A DNA stretch of 64,000 nt from Arthrobacter sp. ISL-95 (GTDB lineage Bacteria > Actinomycetota > Actinomycetes > Actinomycetales > Micrococcaceae). The notes beneath the pieces were generated by a model, which saw only the letters and a list, made by a program, of their open reading frames with translations, was not told the origin of the DNA and ran no database searches. Below, piece after piece: positions 7,979-15,926 of the stretch. The position numbers and the translations under genes are program-made. The stretch lies in contig NZ_JAGGPR010000015.1 in NCBI RefSeq assembly GCF_018613695.1, positions 62,001-126,000 on the forward strand, given 5' to 3'. The stretch's first letter is position 1, and the number at the start of each line of letters is the position of its first letter.

Positions 7979-9514
7979 ATGCAAGACAACCTCTCCCCAG
8001 CGGCTTCAGGCGCATCGCAGTCAGGTCCGGCAACGGCGCCGGGCCATGACAGCGAAGCCTGGCTTCAGCCCATTCCCGAAGCAGACCGTACCCGCAAAGT
8101 TTCCGGACAGTTTTGGATTTGGGCAGGCGCCAACCTGGCACCTATCAACTGGGTCCTCGGCGCCCTTGGCATCCATCTCGGCCTTGGCTTCGCAGACACT
8201 GTCATTGTCCTGGTCCTGGGAAACCTGATCGGCATGCTGCTGTTCGGCTGCTTTGTCCTCCTCGGCCAGAAGACCGGAGCCACCGGCATGGTTTTGGCCC
8301 GCGCCGCCTTTGGCCGCCGCGGCAACTACCTTCCCGCCGCTATCCAGGCCCTCTTGGTGATCGGCTGGTGCGCCGTCAACACGTGGATCATCCTGGACTT
8401 GGTGATGGCGCTCTTCGGAACCCTCGGCTGGGTAGATCCTGAAGCCAAGAACTACGCCTGGAAAATCGGCGTCGCCACCGCCATCATGGCAGCACAGGTT
8501 GCCATCGCCTGGTTCGGCTACAAGGCCATTGCGGCCTTTGAAAAGTGGACCGTCCCGCCCACCATCATCATCTTGGCCGTCATGTCCTGCGTGGCATGGT
8601 TCGGCATGAAGATCGACTGGGGTTACGCAGGACCCGCCGGCAACATCCTTGAAGGCTCTGAGCGCATCGCCGCCATGAGCGCCGTGATGACAGCAATCGG
8701 CATCGGCTGGGGCATCACGTGGTTCACGTACGCCGCCGACTACTCCCGCTTCGTCAGCACCTCTGTTCCCAAGCGCAAGGTCTACCTCGCTTCCGTCCTG
8801 GGCCAGTTCATCCCCGTGGTGTGGCTCGGCGTCCTGGGTGCAAGCCTCGCTACCAACAGCGGCGAGATTGACCCCGGCAAGCTCATCGTCCAGAACTTCG
8901 GCGTCCTGGCCCTCCCGGTCCTCCTCATGGTGCTGCACGGCCCCATCGCCACCAATATCTTGAACATCTACACCTTCTCCGTGGCCACCCAAGCCTTGGA
9001 TATCAAGATCAGCCGCCGCAAGCTCAACCTGTTCGTGGGCGTCTTCTCGCTCATCGCCGTCGTGTTCTTCATCTTCCAAGAGGACTTCGCTGCAGTGCTC
9101 GACGCCTGGCTGATCGGCTTGGTCGCCTGGGTTGCCGCTTGGGGCGGGGTCATGCTGGTGCACTACTTCTGGCTGGAGAAGCGCTGGCCCGCCAAGGTTG
9201 ACCGCCTCTTCGACCCCGTTGGAACGCACCGCTTGCCCGTCATCAACTGGGCCGGAATCGTGTCCCTCCTGGTGGGCATCTTCTCCACCTGGCTGTTCAT
9301 GTACGGCCTGGTTCCCGCAATGCAGGGGCCTATCGCCGTGGCACTCGGCGGCTGGGACCTCTCCTGGCTGGCCGGTGGACTGACCAGTGCGGCGAGTTAC
9401 GCCATCCTCGGCCCCCGCGCACACAAAAAGTACATCCTCGCAGACTCGAACCACGTGTCGGCAACACAGCCGGTACCGGCCGCTCCGGTAGTTCCGGAAA
9501 GGACCACAGCATGA
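7979..9514 (+). CDS. NCS1-family nucleobase:cation symporter
   Basis: A 511 aa integral membrane permease of the NCS1 (purine/cytosine/allantoin) family. The ATG at 7979 is preceded by a good GGAGG. The N-terminal segment RKVSGQFWIWAGANLAPINWVLGALGIHLGLG and the later WGITWFTYAADYSRFVSTSVPKRKVYLASVLGQFIP are characteristic; about 12 hydrophobic segments are visible and both termini are hydrophilic. It overlaps the deacetylase start by ATGA, so the two form an operon. The divergent PucR regulator and downstream NodB-type enzyme suggest uptake of a purine breakdown product, hydantoin or cytosine-like compound. I do not assign one substrate. Confidence 0.9.
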   Translation: MQDNLSPAASGASQSGPATAPGHDSEAWLQPIPEADRTRKVSGQFWIWAGANLAPINWVLGALGIHLGLGFADTVIVLVLGNLIGMLLFGCFVLLGQKTGATGMVLARAAFGRRGNYLPAAIQALLVIGWCAVNTWIILDLVMALFGTLGWVDPEAKNYAWKIGVATAIMAAQVAIAWFGYKAIAAFEKWTVPPTIIILAVMSCVAWFGMKIDWGYAGPAGNILEGSERIAAMSAVMTAIGIGWGITWFTYAADYSRFVSTSVPKRKVYLASVLGQFIPVVWLGVLGASLATNSGEIDPGKLIVQNFGVLALPVLLMVLHGPIATNILNIYTFSVATQALDIKISRRKLNLFVGVFSLIAVVFFIFQEDFAAVLDAWLIGLVAWVAAWGGVMLVHYFWLEKRWPAKVDRLFDPVGTHRLPVINWAGIVSLLVGIFSTWLFMYGLVPAMQGPIAVALGGWDLSWLAGGLTSAASYAILGPRAHKKYILADSNHVSATQPVPAAPVVPERTTA

Positions 9515-10458
9515 ACCAGCCCGCTTTCGCTGATTTGCTCCACCCGATCACCTGGCCCGAAGGTTACCAGGCAGCAGCGTCCTTCACATTCGACGTCGAC
9601 GCGGAGTCTTGCACCATCGCGCACGATCCTTCCAGCACCCGGCGCATGTCCCTCATGAGTCACCAGTCGTATGGCCCCAAGATCGCCGTGCCGCGCTTGC
9701 TTCAGATCCTGGATCGCCAGGACATCAAGGGGACGTTCTTCATTCCGGGCTTCACGGCGGAGAGCTACCCGGATGTGGTCCGCAGGATCGCTGATGGCGG
9801 GCATGAAATCGCCCATCACGGTTACCTTCACGAGCCCATGCAGGGCATCGACGCCGCCACCGAGGCCACTTACCTGGACCGAGGCCTTGAAGCTCTGGCA
9901 TCTGTTGCCGGCATCAGGCCCGTTGGTTATCGGGCACCCTGGTGGGAGCTGAATTGGCAGTCGCCGGCACTCTTGGCGGACCGCGGCTTCCTTTACGATT
10001 CAAGCCTGCTCGACGGCGACGCCCCCTACCGCATGTCGGTAGCCGAGGGCGATTCCCGGGACATCGTGGAAATCCCCGTGGACTGGGCCTTGGATGACTG
10101 GGAGCAGTACGGGTTCTACCCCGGAATCACCGGCAGCGGGGTCATCGAGAGTCCGGCCAAGGCGTTGGAAATGTGGACTCTTGAAGCCCAGGCGCACCAC
10201 TCCCAAGGAAGCTGCTTCGTCCTGACCAATCATCCGTTCATTTCAGGCCGACCGTCCCGCGCCGTTGCCCTGGAGCAGCTGATCGAGAGGGTCAAGGATT
10301 TGGACGGCATGTGGGTCACCACCTTGGCCGGGATCGCGCAGCACACCAAGGACACCGTGCAGGAAATCCACACCCACGCCCGGATCGACGTCCCGCTATT
10401 CCCCGGAGCCGGAGCAAGCTTCCGCCCCGCGCAGGTTTTAAGTGGGCTTAGCCGTTAA
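9511..10458 (+). CDS. NodB-type deacetylase / PuuE-like amidohydrolase
   Basis: A 315 aa cytoplasmic carbohydrate-esterase-4 family protein. The NodB-homology motifs are present: TFDVDAES (metal-binding Asp), GHEIAHHGYLHEP (His pair), GYRAPWWELN, and an Asp-rich later motif near SLLDGDAPYRM. There is no signal peptide, so it is not a secreted peptidoglycan or chitin deacetylase. The cytosolic form, together with the NCS1 permease in the same operon (ATGA overlap), fits the PuuE allantoinase branch or a related ureide or cyclic-amide hydrolase. The gene ends in an 11-base tail-to-tail overlap with the DUF456 gene. The substrate remains an inference from context. Confidence 0.82.
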   Translation: MNQPAFADLLHPITWPEGYQAAASFTFDVDAESCTIAHDPSSTRRMSLMSHQSYGPKIAVPRLLQILDRQDIKGTFFIPGFTAESYPDVVRRIADGGHEIAHHGYLHEPMQGIDAATEATYLDRGLEALASVAGIRPVGYRAPWWELNWQSPALLADRGFLYDSSLLDGDAPYRMSVAEGDSRDIVEIPVDWALDDWEQYGFYPGITGSGVIESPAKALEMWTLEAQAHHSQGSCFVLTNHPFISGRPSRAVALEQLIERVKDLDGMWVTTLAGIAQHTKDTVQEIHTHARIDVPLFPGAGASFRPAQVLSGLSR

Positions 10459-10951
10459 CGGCGTTGATCCAAACTCCGATGATCCACGTACTGGCCGCGG
10501 CACAGGCAAGCCCGAACTCCACCAGGATGCCAATGCCGGTCGCTTTCAGCGCTGCACCGCTCGAACGGACGGCCGTGCGGAAGTCCCGCGTCCGCTGGAC
10601 TTCGCTGAGGAGAAGCCCGACGGCGAAGCCCACAAAGAGCCCCACCACGGGAATGACGAACATTCCCACAACACCCAGCACCACGCCGATCAGCACTGAC
10701 CTGTTGGGAATGCCATGTTGCTTCAGCTTCCGTCCGGTGAGCACGGCGCTGGCTGCCATGCCGGCCACGACGAACACCATGCCGACGGCGAAGATCACCC
10801 AGCCGAGCGGACCGGCACCTCCCCAGATAGCCCAGGCCAGCAGGCTTGCGCCGATGAGAATACTGCCGGGAAGTACGGGAATGATGGTCCCGGCGACGCC
10901 TACCGCAATGGCCAGGCCGCACAGGATGGTCACAATAAGTTCGGCGTTCAT
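10448..10951 (-). CDS. DUF456 membrane protein
   Basis: A 167 aa membrane protein with the DUF456 pattern: a hydrophobic helix with VAGTIIPVLPGSILIGASLLAWAIWGG, a central pair of helices (WVIFAVGMVFVVAG, LIGVVLGVVGMFVIPVVGLFVGFAVG) and a C-terminal helix. The function of the family is unknown. I place the start at the ATG at 10949-10951 (MNAELIVTILCG); an in-frame ATG six codons upstream is possible, and neither has a strong ribosome site. It stands alone on the minus strand, converging on the deacetylase gene. Nothing nearby suggests a role. Confidence 0.8.
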   Translation of the reverse strand: MNAELIVTILCGLAIAVGVAGTIIPVLPGSILIGASLLAWAIWGGAGPLGWVIFAVGMVFVVAGMAASAVLTGRKLKQHGIPNRSVLIGVVLGVVGMFVIPVVGLFVGFAVGLLLSEVQRTRDFRTAVRSSGAALKATGIGILVEFGLACAAASTWIIGVWINAVNG

Positions 10952-11053
10952 GGCCTCAAGTCTATGCACTGCAACCCGAGGTCACTTGTGGCCCCCTCGA
11001 CGCCGCGCGCGGGTGCGTACGTGACCCCGCGTTGCTCTTTAACCACTTAACGA

Positions 11054-11095
11054 ACGACGGCGACGCTCCCCAGCACGGGAGGCGTCGCCGTCGTC
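11054..11095 (-). terminator. Terminator of the malic enzyme gene
   Basis: ACGACGGCGACGCTCCC pairs with GGGAGGCGTCGCCGTCGT, with one bulged G and a short loop, 20 bases downstream of the malic enzyme stop on the minus strand. It is GC-rich without a long U-run. Confidence 0.75.
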
Positions 11096-11114
11096 GGTCT
11101 TGCGTAAGTAACCG

Positions 11115-12305
11115 CTATTCAGCCACGGCGGCAGCAACTGCCGCGGTGACGGCCGGTGCCACGCGGGCGTCCAGCGGGCTCGGCACGATGTAGTCCGCGG
11201 AGAGGTCTTCTGCGGCCAGTTCAGCGATGGCGTTGGCAGCGGCGATCTTCATGGCGGGTGTAATGCGGCGGGCCTTGGCGTCGAGTGCACCACGGAAGAT
11301 GCCGGGGAAAGCCAGCACGTTATTGATCTGGTTGGGGAAATCGCTGCGGCCCGTGGCAACAACGGCTGCATACTTCTGGGCAACCTCGGGGAGAACTTCC
11401 GGGTCCGGGTTGGACAGCGCGAACACGATCGACTGATCGTTCATCAGCTTCAGGTGTTCTTCGTCCAGCTTGGAGGAGGAGACGCCCACAAAGACGTCTG
11501 CGCCGGTCAGGCCCTCGCCCGGACCACCGCTGATGCCGCGGGGGTTGGTGCGCTGGGCCATGCGGGCCTTGACGCTGCCGGGATCGGCCACAAGATCGGC
11601 ACGGTCGGCGTTGACTACGCCCTTGGAATCAAGCAGGATGACGTCCTTGATGCCAACAGCAAGAAGAATCTCGGCGATGGCGATGCCTGCGGCACCTGCG
11701 CCGGAAACAACAACCTTGAGGCCGGCAAGTTCACGCTGGGTCACCTTGGCGGCATTGGTCAGGGCGGCAAGAACCACGACGGCGGTGCCGTGCTGGTCGT
11801 CGTGCATGACCGGGCAATCGAGGGCTTCAATGAGTCGCTCTTCGAGTTCGAAACAGCGCGGAGCCGAGATGTCCTCGAGGTTCACGGCGCCGAAGCTCGG
11901 GCGGAGGCGGACCAAGGTTTCGATGATCTCGTCCACGTTGGTGGTGTTGAGGACCAGCGGGATGGAGTCGAGATCGCCGAAGGACTTGAAGAGGGCCGAC
12001 TTGCCCTCCATAACGGGCAAGGAAGCACTCGGGCCAATGTTGCCCAGACCCAGAACGGCGGTGCCATCGCTGACCACAACAACCAGGCGTTCGGCCCAGG
12101 TGTGGGTGCGGGCAAGCTCGGGGTTGGCGTGGATCGCGCGGCTGACCTGGGCGACGCCCGGGGTGTAGGCGATGGAAAGGTCGCGCTTGTTGTTGAGCGG
12201 GACGGTGCTGGAAATGGTCAGCTTGCCGCCTTCGTGCGCGGCGAAGATCTCTTCTTCGCTCAGTACCAGGGCTTCGTTATCAGTTGCAATTGTCTCAATG
12301 GACAC
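11115..12305 (-). CDS. Malic enzyme (malate dehydrogenase, oxaloacetate-decarboxylating)
   Basis: Decarboxylates malate to pyruvate with reduction of NAD(P)+. The 396 aa protein has the short bacterial form: the N-terminal domain with KRDLSIAYTPGVAQVSRAI and GTAVLGLGNIGPSASLPVMEGKSALFK, the metal-binding DCPVMHDDQHGTAVV, and a Rossmann domain with VVVSGAGAAGIAIAEILLAVG. The C-terminal phosphotransacetylase domain found in MaeB is absent. NAD or NADP preference cannot be read reliably. The GTG start at 12303-12305 is preceded on the minus strand by GAGGAG. The gene appears monocistronic: 279 bases separate it from the upstream TetR gene and a terminator follows it. Confidence 0.93.
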   Translation of the reverse strand: MSIETIATDNEALVLSEEEIFAAHEGGKLTISSTVPLNNKRDLSIAYTPGVAQVSRAIHANPELARTHTWAERLVVVVSDGTAVLGLGNIGPSASLPVMEGKSALFKSFGDLDSIPLVLNTTNVDEIIETLVRLRPSFGAVNLEDISAPRCFELEERLIEALDCPVMHDDQHGTAVVVLAALTNAAKVTQRELAGLKVVVSGAGAAGIAIAEILLAVGIKDVILLDSKGVVNADRADLVADPGSVKARMAQRTNPRGISGGPGEGLTGADVFVGVSSSKLDEEHLKLMNDQSIVFALSNPDPEVLPEVAQKYAAVVATGRSDFPNQINNVLAFPGIFRGALDAKARRITPAMKIAAANAIAELAAEDLSADYIVPSPLDARVAPAVTAAVAAAVAE

Positions 12306-12427
12306 GTCTTTGTCTCCTCAGGCTAGCCGTGGACCCACGGCATGATTCGGGCAGGAACAGAACTGCTGGTGCGGGCCAAGGGTGACTGGTCCGGCATTGC
12401 TTCTGCAGATAGGGGGCTGCTAGCCGC

Positions 12428-12457
12428 TTCGGTGGTTCCAGCCTAGGGAACCGCTGA
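12428..12457. repeat. Degenerate copy of the palindromic repeat
   Basis: TTCGGTGGTTCC, a 6-base loop, then GGGAACCGCTGA form a short hairpin in the 279-base leader region of the malic enzyme gene. The outer sequence TTCGGTGGTTCC matches the end of the repeat at 6317, so I read this as a truncated family member. It may also lie in the malic enzyme 5' region. Confidence 0.45.
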
Positions 12458-12518
12458 GGGTACAAGATTCAATACCAAGAGAGACGATTCGAGAGTAAAA
12501 CGTTCAACCAGCCCAAAG

Positions 12519-12534
12519 TGTGATCCACGTCATG
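12519..12534. promoter_or_regulatory. Possible CRP/GlxR-like half-palindromic site
   Basis: TGTGA-N6-TCATG resembles the TGTGA-N6-TCACA operator of CRP/GlxR regulators in actinobacteria, with an imperfect right half. It lies about 215 bases upstream of the malic enzyme start, rather far for direct control. The rest of the 12306-12584 interval shows no gene. Low confidence. Confidence 0.3.
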
Positions 12535-12584
12535 TCAAAAACCGTGTTCTGAGGGCCTATCGGTCTAGACCAGCTGCGCTCTTG

Positions 12585-13193
12585 TCATTCGCCGGTGAGA
12601 AGCGTGCATGCTTTTTTGAGATCTTTCTCCGCCTCAAACAAGGACAATCGCCGGCAGCGGACCGCCTGCACCAAGCCACTCACCAGATGCAAAAGGATGC
12701 GGGCCCTGACGGCGTCCTTCCCGGAGTCCTTACTCAACGAACCGACCACTTCCTCGGACAGGGCATCAATTTCGCGCAACAGCTGCGCCGTGTCATCGTC
12801 CTTGCCCGCAGGCCGAATGAGACAGTGCTCCACACCCGGCTGCATAACCCGCAAGTGGAAAATCTCCATCATCAAACCCGCGAGGGCATGGCCCTCCCCT
12901 TCCCGCAACCGGACGCCGTCACGGAGTTCCCGCAACTGTTGCCGATAGACAGCCAGCATCAGGTGGGCGGTAGAGGGAAAGTAACGGTAGAGCGTGCCGA
13001 GTGGAATGTCAGCCCGGGCCGCCACGTCGGAAAGGCTCAATGTGTCGAACTGACGCTGGGCAAAGCCTTCCGCAGTCTTCAGGATGCGGGCATAGCGCAA
13101 CTGCTGCCGCGGCGTGGTGGGTGCGGCAGCCATACGGGGCAGCCCCGTGGTCAGGTCAAGGGAGTAGGGTTCCAGTGAGTTTGATACGGGCAT
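12585..13193 (-). CDS. TetR-family transcriptional regulator (KstR-like N-terminus)
   Basis: A 202 aa regulator. The N-terminal helix-turn-helix reads YARILKTAEGFAQRQFDTLSLSDVAARADIPLGTLYRYFPSTAHLMLAVYRQQL, typical of TetR proteins, with the GTLYRYFPS form seen in KstR-type regulators of sterol or lipid catabolism. The C-terminal half is a diverse all-helical ligand domain. The ATG at 13193 is taken as the start; a downstream in-frame ATG (MAAAPTT) is an alternative. It is divergent from the FG-GAP genes and upstream of the malic enzyme gene on the same strand. No lipid genes are nearby, so the target is unknown. Confidence 0.85.
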   Translation of the reverse strand: MPVSNSLEPYSLDLTTGLPRMAAAPTTPRQQLRYARILKTAEGFAQRQFDTLSLSDVAARADIPLGTLYRYFPSTAHLMLAVYRQQLRELRDGVRLREGEGHALAGLMMEIFHLRVMQPGVEHCLIRPAGKDDDTAQLLREIDALSEEVVGSLSKDSGKDAVRARILLHLVSGLVQAVRCRRLSLFEAEKDLKKACTLLTGE

Positions 13194-13396
13194 TTCCGGC
13201 GATCTCTTGGCAGGCTGACAAGGAAACGGCCCGCTGGGTCAAAGACCGCGGCTGGCCGATCGCATCAATGATACGGGAGCAAAATGACCGTTTCCTGAGA
13301 GCTCACTTGGCGCCCGTGAGCCATGCCTTTCCCGTCTATCCGCCCCCACAGACCTACACTTCATGCAGGTTTGGAAGCTGCACGGGAGGAACACGC

Positions 13397-14524
13397 ATGG
13401 GGATATTACGACGTCGGATGGCAGCGGCGCTGCTGACCGCAACTGTTGCGGTCATGGCAGTTAGTCCCCTACCGGCGTCGGCCGCGCCCAGCAACGGGCC
13501 GGACCCGATAGTCAACGGTGATGCGTTTGTGGGGAAGACGTTGACCGCGGACATCGGCCCGTACACGTTCTACGGCTGCGGGGGCGGCAAAGGCCCCGAC
13601 TTTACCGTCTACTGGACAAGGGACGGCTTCCTGGTGGCCGGCGAAACAACACGCAGCTACACGCTGGAGCAGGATGACACCGGCGCCCGCATGGCCGCGC
13701 ACGTCACCGCGAGCACCACGGCCTGCGGCGGAGAATCCCTGCACAGTAACGAAACCAAGCCCGTGGGTGCCTTGAACCGGGCAGCAGGATTCACAGGCCG
13801 CAGCTTTGAACTCTTGACCCGCGCCAGTGATGGCTCGCTGCTGCTCTACGGCCGCAGAGGCAGCGCGTGGGATCCTGCCCGAACCGTGGGATACGGCTTC
13901 AACATCTTCAATACGGCGTTCTCCCCCGGCGACTTCGACGGTGACGGTAAAAGCGACGTGATCGTGCGGGACTCCGTCGGCGCGCTATACCTCTTTAGTG
14001 GGGACGGCGCCGGTGGATGGAAGCCGGCCAGGTCAATCGGCAACGGATGGAACGTGTTCGACTCCATTATCGGTCCGGGCGACTTCAACGGGGACGGCCA
14101 CAATGACGTCCTGGCCCGGCAACCCAGTGGCGCCCTCTATCTCTACCCGGGCAATGGTAAGGGTGGCTGGTTGGCAAGAACCGCCGTCGGGACGGGCTGG
14201 AATGTCATGGATGCGCTGGTGACGCCCGGTGATTTCAATGGCGACGGAAATGTGGACATCCTGGCACGGGACCGCAGCGGCTATTTGTTCTTTTACGGCG
14301 GCAATGGCTCCGGAGGCTGGTCGCGGTCCTGGATGATCGGCGTCGGATGGAACGCACTCAAGTTCGTAGGCGGCGCCGGTGACTTCAACGGCGACGGCTT
14401 CCCCGATGTTTACGGGGTGGACCAGCAAGGCCGCTTGCTGGCTTACTACAGCGACGGCAGGACCGGATGGAAGGGTTCCGAGGCTGTAGGCGCCGGCTTC
14501 GGATGGTTCACGGCAATCTTCTAG
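13397..14524 (+). CDS. Secreted FG-GAP/VCBS-repeat protein, paralogue 1
   Basis: A 375 aa exported protein. The ATG at 13397 has GGGAGGA upstream and starts a clear signal peptide (RRRMAAALLTATVAVMAVSPLPASA), cut near residue 28. Residues about 30-125 form an Ig-like or bacterial surface domain (VGKTLTADIGPYTFYGCGG ... VYWTRDGF) with two cysteines. The rest is about five repeats of roughly 48 aa, each with an Asp-rich calcium-binding loop such as GDFDGDGKSDV or GDFNGDGHNDV followed by LYLFSGDGAGGW; this is the FG-GAP/VCBS beta-propeller pattern. No catalytic domain or cell-wall anchor is visible. It heads a tandem set of three paralogues. The role, perhaps adhesion or glycan binding, is unknown. 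Confidence 0.88.
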   Translation: MGILRRRMAAALLTATVAVMAVSPLPASAAPSNGPDPIVNGDAFVGKTLTADIGPYTFYGCGGGKGPDFTVYWTRDGFLVAGETTRSYTLEQDDTGARMAAHVTASTTACGGESLHSNETKPVGALNRAAGFTGRSFELLTRASDGSLLLYGRRGSAWDPARTVGYGFNIFNTAFSPGDFDGDGKSDVIVRDSVGALYLFSGDGAGGWKPARSIGNGWNVFDSIIGPGDFNGDGHNDVLARQPSGALYLYPGNGKGGWLARTAVGTGWNVMDALVTPGDFNGDGNVDILARDRSGYLFFYGGNGSGGWSRSWMIGVGWNALKFVGGAGDFNGDGFPDVYGVDQQGRLLAYYSDGRTGWKGSEAVGAGFGWFTAIF

Positions 14525-14575
14525 GAAAATCCTAGCCGCGGTACCATTAAGCGCATAAAGTCTGGGGAGGACACC

Positions 14576-15721
14576 ATGTTTGCTTCATCACGCCCTACTT
14601 CCGGCGTGCGCCGGGCAATTGCCGGAATCGGGGCTGCAATTTTTGCAGCTGTAGTACTTGCCCCCGCCCCCGCCATGGCCAACATGGACCCTGAACCTCC
14701 GGTTATCACCGGCGCTCCTTATGTCGGTTCCACGCTCACCGTCACGTGGGACCCCTACGCATACAAGGGCTGCGGTGCTGCTGCGGGCCCGGATACCCGA
14801 ATCTACTGGACGCGCGACGGCGAAGTGGCAACGGACCACCCCACCTGGCCCAACTATGTCCTCACTGAAGAAGACCGCGGCAAAACCATAGCCGCGCACC
14901 TGGTTGCCAGCTACCCCTGTGAAGGCCTGGAAGTCGCCAGCGAAGAAACCGCGCCGATTTCTGCGTCCAACCGCCCAAATGGCTTCACAGGCCGTGGAGC
15001 ATTCGAGCTTCTGGCCCGCCGTTCCGACGGCGCACTGATGATGTACCCCCGGGTTCAAAACAACTGGGAACCCGCGAAGACCGTCGGCGCAGGCTGGAAC
15101 ATCTTCCCCACGGTGCTCTCCCCCGGCGACTTCGACGGCGACGGCATCAACGACGTCCTCGGCAGGGACTCGGCAGGCGACCTCTACCTGTACAGCGGTG
15201 ACGGTTCAGGCGGCTGGAACGGTCCCCGAAAGGTCGGGGCGGGGTGGAACATCTTCACTTCGCTGGTCGCTCCCGGGGATTTCAACAGCGATGGCACCAA
15301 CGACGTCCTGGCTCTGGACGCCAATGGGATTCTCTACCTTTACCCCGGTGACGGTGAGGGCGGATGGCTGCCCCGGTCCGTGGCGGGCCAAGGCTGGGAC
15401 GCCCTGACCTCGATCATCACCCCCGGCGACTTCGACGGCGACACCAACGTTGACGTCCTGGCTCGCGATTCTGCCGGGTACTTGAAGCTCTACAGTGGCA
15501 ACGGTTCGGGCGGCTGGAACGGCATGACCGTGGTTGGCCAAGGCTGGAACGGCATGAGCAAGATCGGCAGCGCCGGCGACATCAACGCCGACGGCAGCCT
15601 CGACGTCTTTGCCGTAGATGGCTCCGGCCAACTTCGCGCGTACTACGGCAACGGCAGCGGCGGCTGGGCCGGCGCTGAAGTGGTCGGTTGGGGCTGGGGC
15701 GGGTTCACGGACCTGTTCTAG
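14576..15721 (+). CDS. Secreted FG-GAP/VCBS-repeat protein, paralogue 2
   Basis: A 381 aa exported protein, the closest relative of the upstream gene. The ATG at 14576 follows GGGGAGG. A signal peptide (RRAIAGIGAAIFAAVVLAPAPAMA) precedes the same N-terminal Ig-like domain (VGSTLTVTWDPYAYKGCG ... IYWTRDGE) with the two cysteines conserved, and then five FG-GAP repeats (GDFDGDGINDV, GDFNSDGTNDV, GDFDGDTNVDV, GDINADGSLDV) linked by GWNxFTS-type segments. It lies 51 bases after paralogue 1 and has its own ribosome site, so the two are probably co-transcribed. A hairpin terminator follows. Confidence 0.88.
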   Translation: MFASSRPTSGVRRAIAGIGAAIFAAVVLAPAPAMANMDPEPPVITGAPYVGSTLTVTWDPYAYKGCGAAAGPDTRIYWTRDGEVATDHPTWPNYVLTEEDRGKTIAAHLVASYPCEGLEVASEETAPISASNRPNGFTGRGAFELLARRSDGALMMYPRVQNNWEPAKTVGAGWNIFPTVLSPGDFDGDGINDVLGRDSAGDLYLYSGDGSGGWNGPRKVGAGWNIFTSLVAPGDFNSDGTNDVLALDANGILYLYPGDGEGGWLPRSVAGQGWDALTSIITPGDFDGDTNVDVLARDSAGYLKLYSGNGSGGWNGMTVVGQGWNGMSKIGSAGDINADGSLDVFAVDGSGQLRAYYGNGSGGWAGAEVVGWGWGGFTDLF

Positions 15722-15751
15722 TTTGGTCTTGTTCTACTAACAGCGTTTGTT

Positions 15752-15786
15752 GAGAACCCCGTTCGGAGCGATCCGGGCGGGTTCTC
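15752..15786 (+). terminator. Terminator after FG-GAP paralogue 2
   Basis: GAGAACCC and GGGTTCTC pair around a 19-base loop, within outer AGCG/CGCT sequences, about 30 bases after the stop codon. There is no strong U-run. Confidence 0.65.
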
Positions 15787-15926
15787 GCGCTGAAGAAGCG
15801 TTTTCGCAACAGGGCATTTCGCAATAAAAGGGCCAGCTATGTGCCGGGAAACCCTGCAGGCGGTAGTGTCATCCCAATTGATCTCTTCGGCCAACTCTGT
15901 GCCGCCTTATTTCTCTGGGGGAATCC

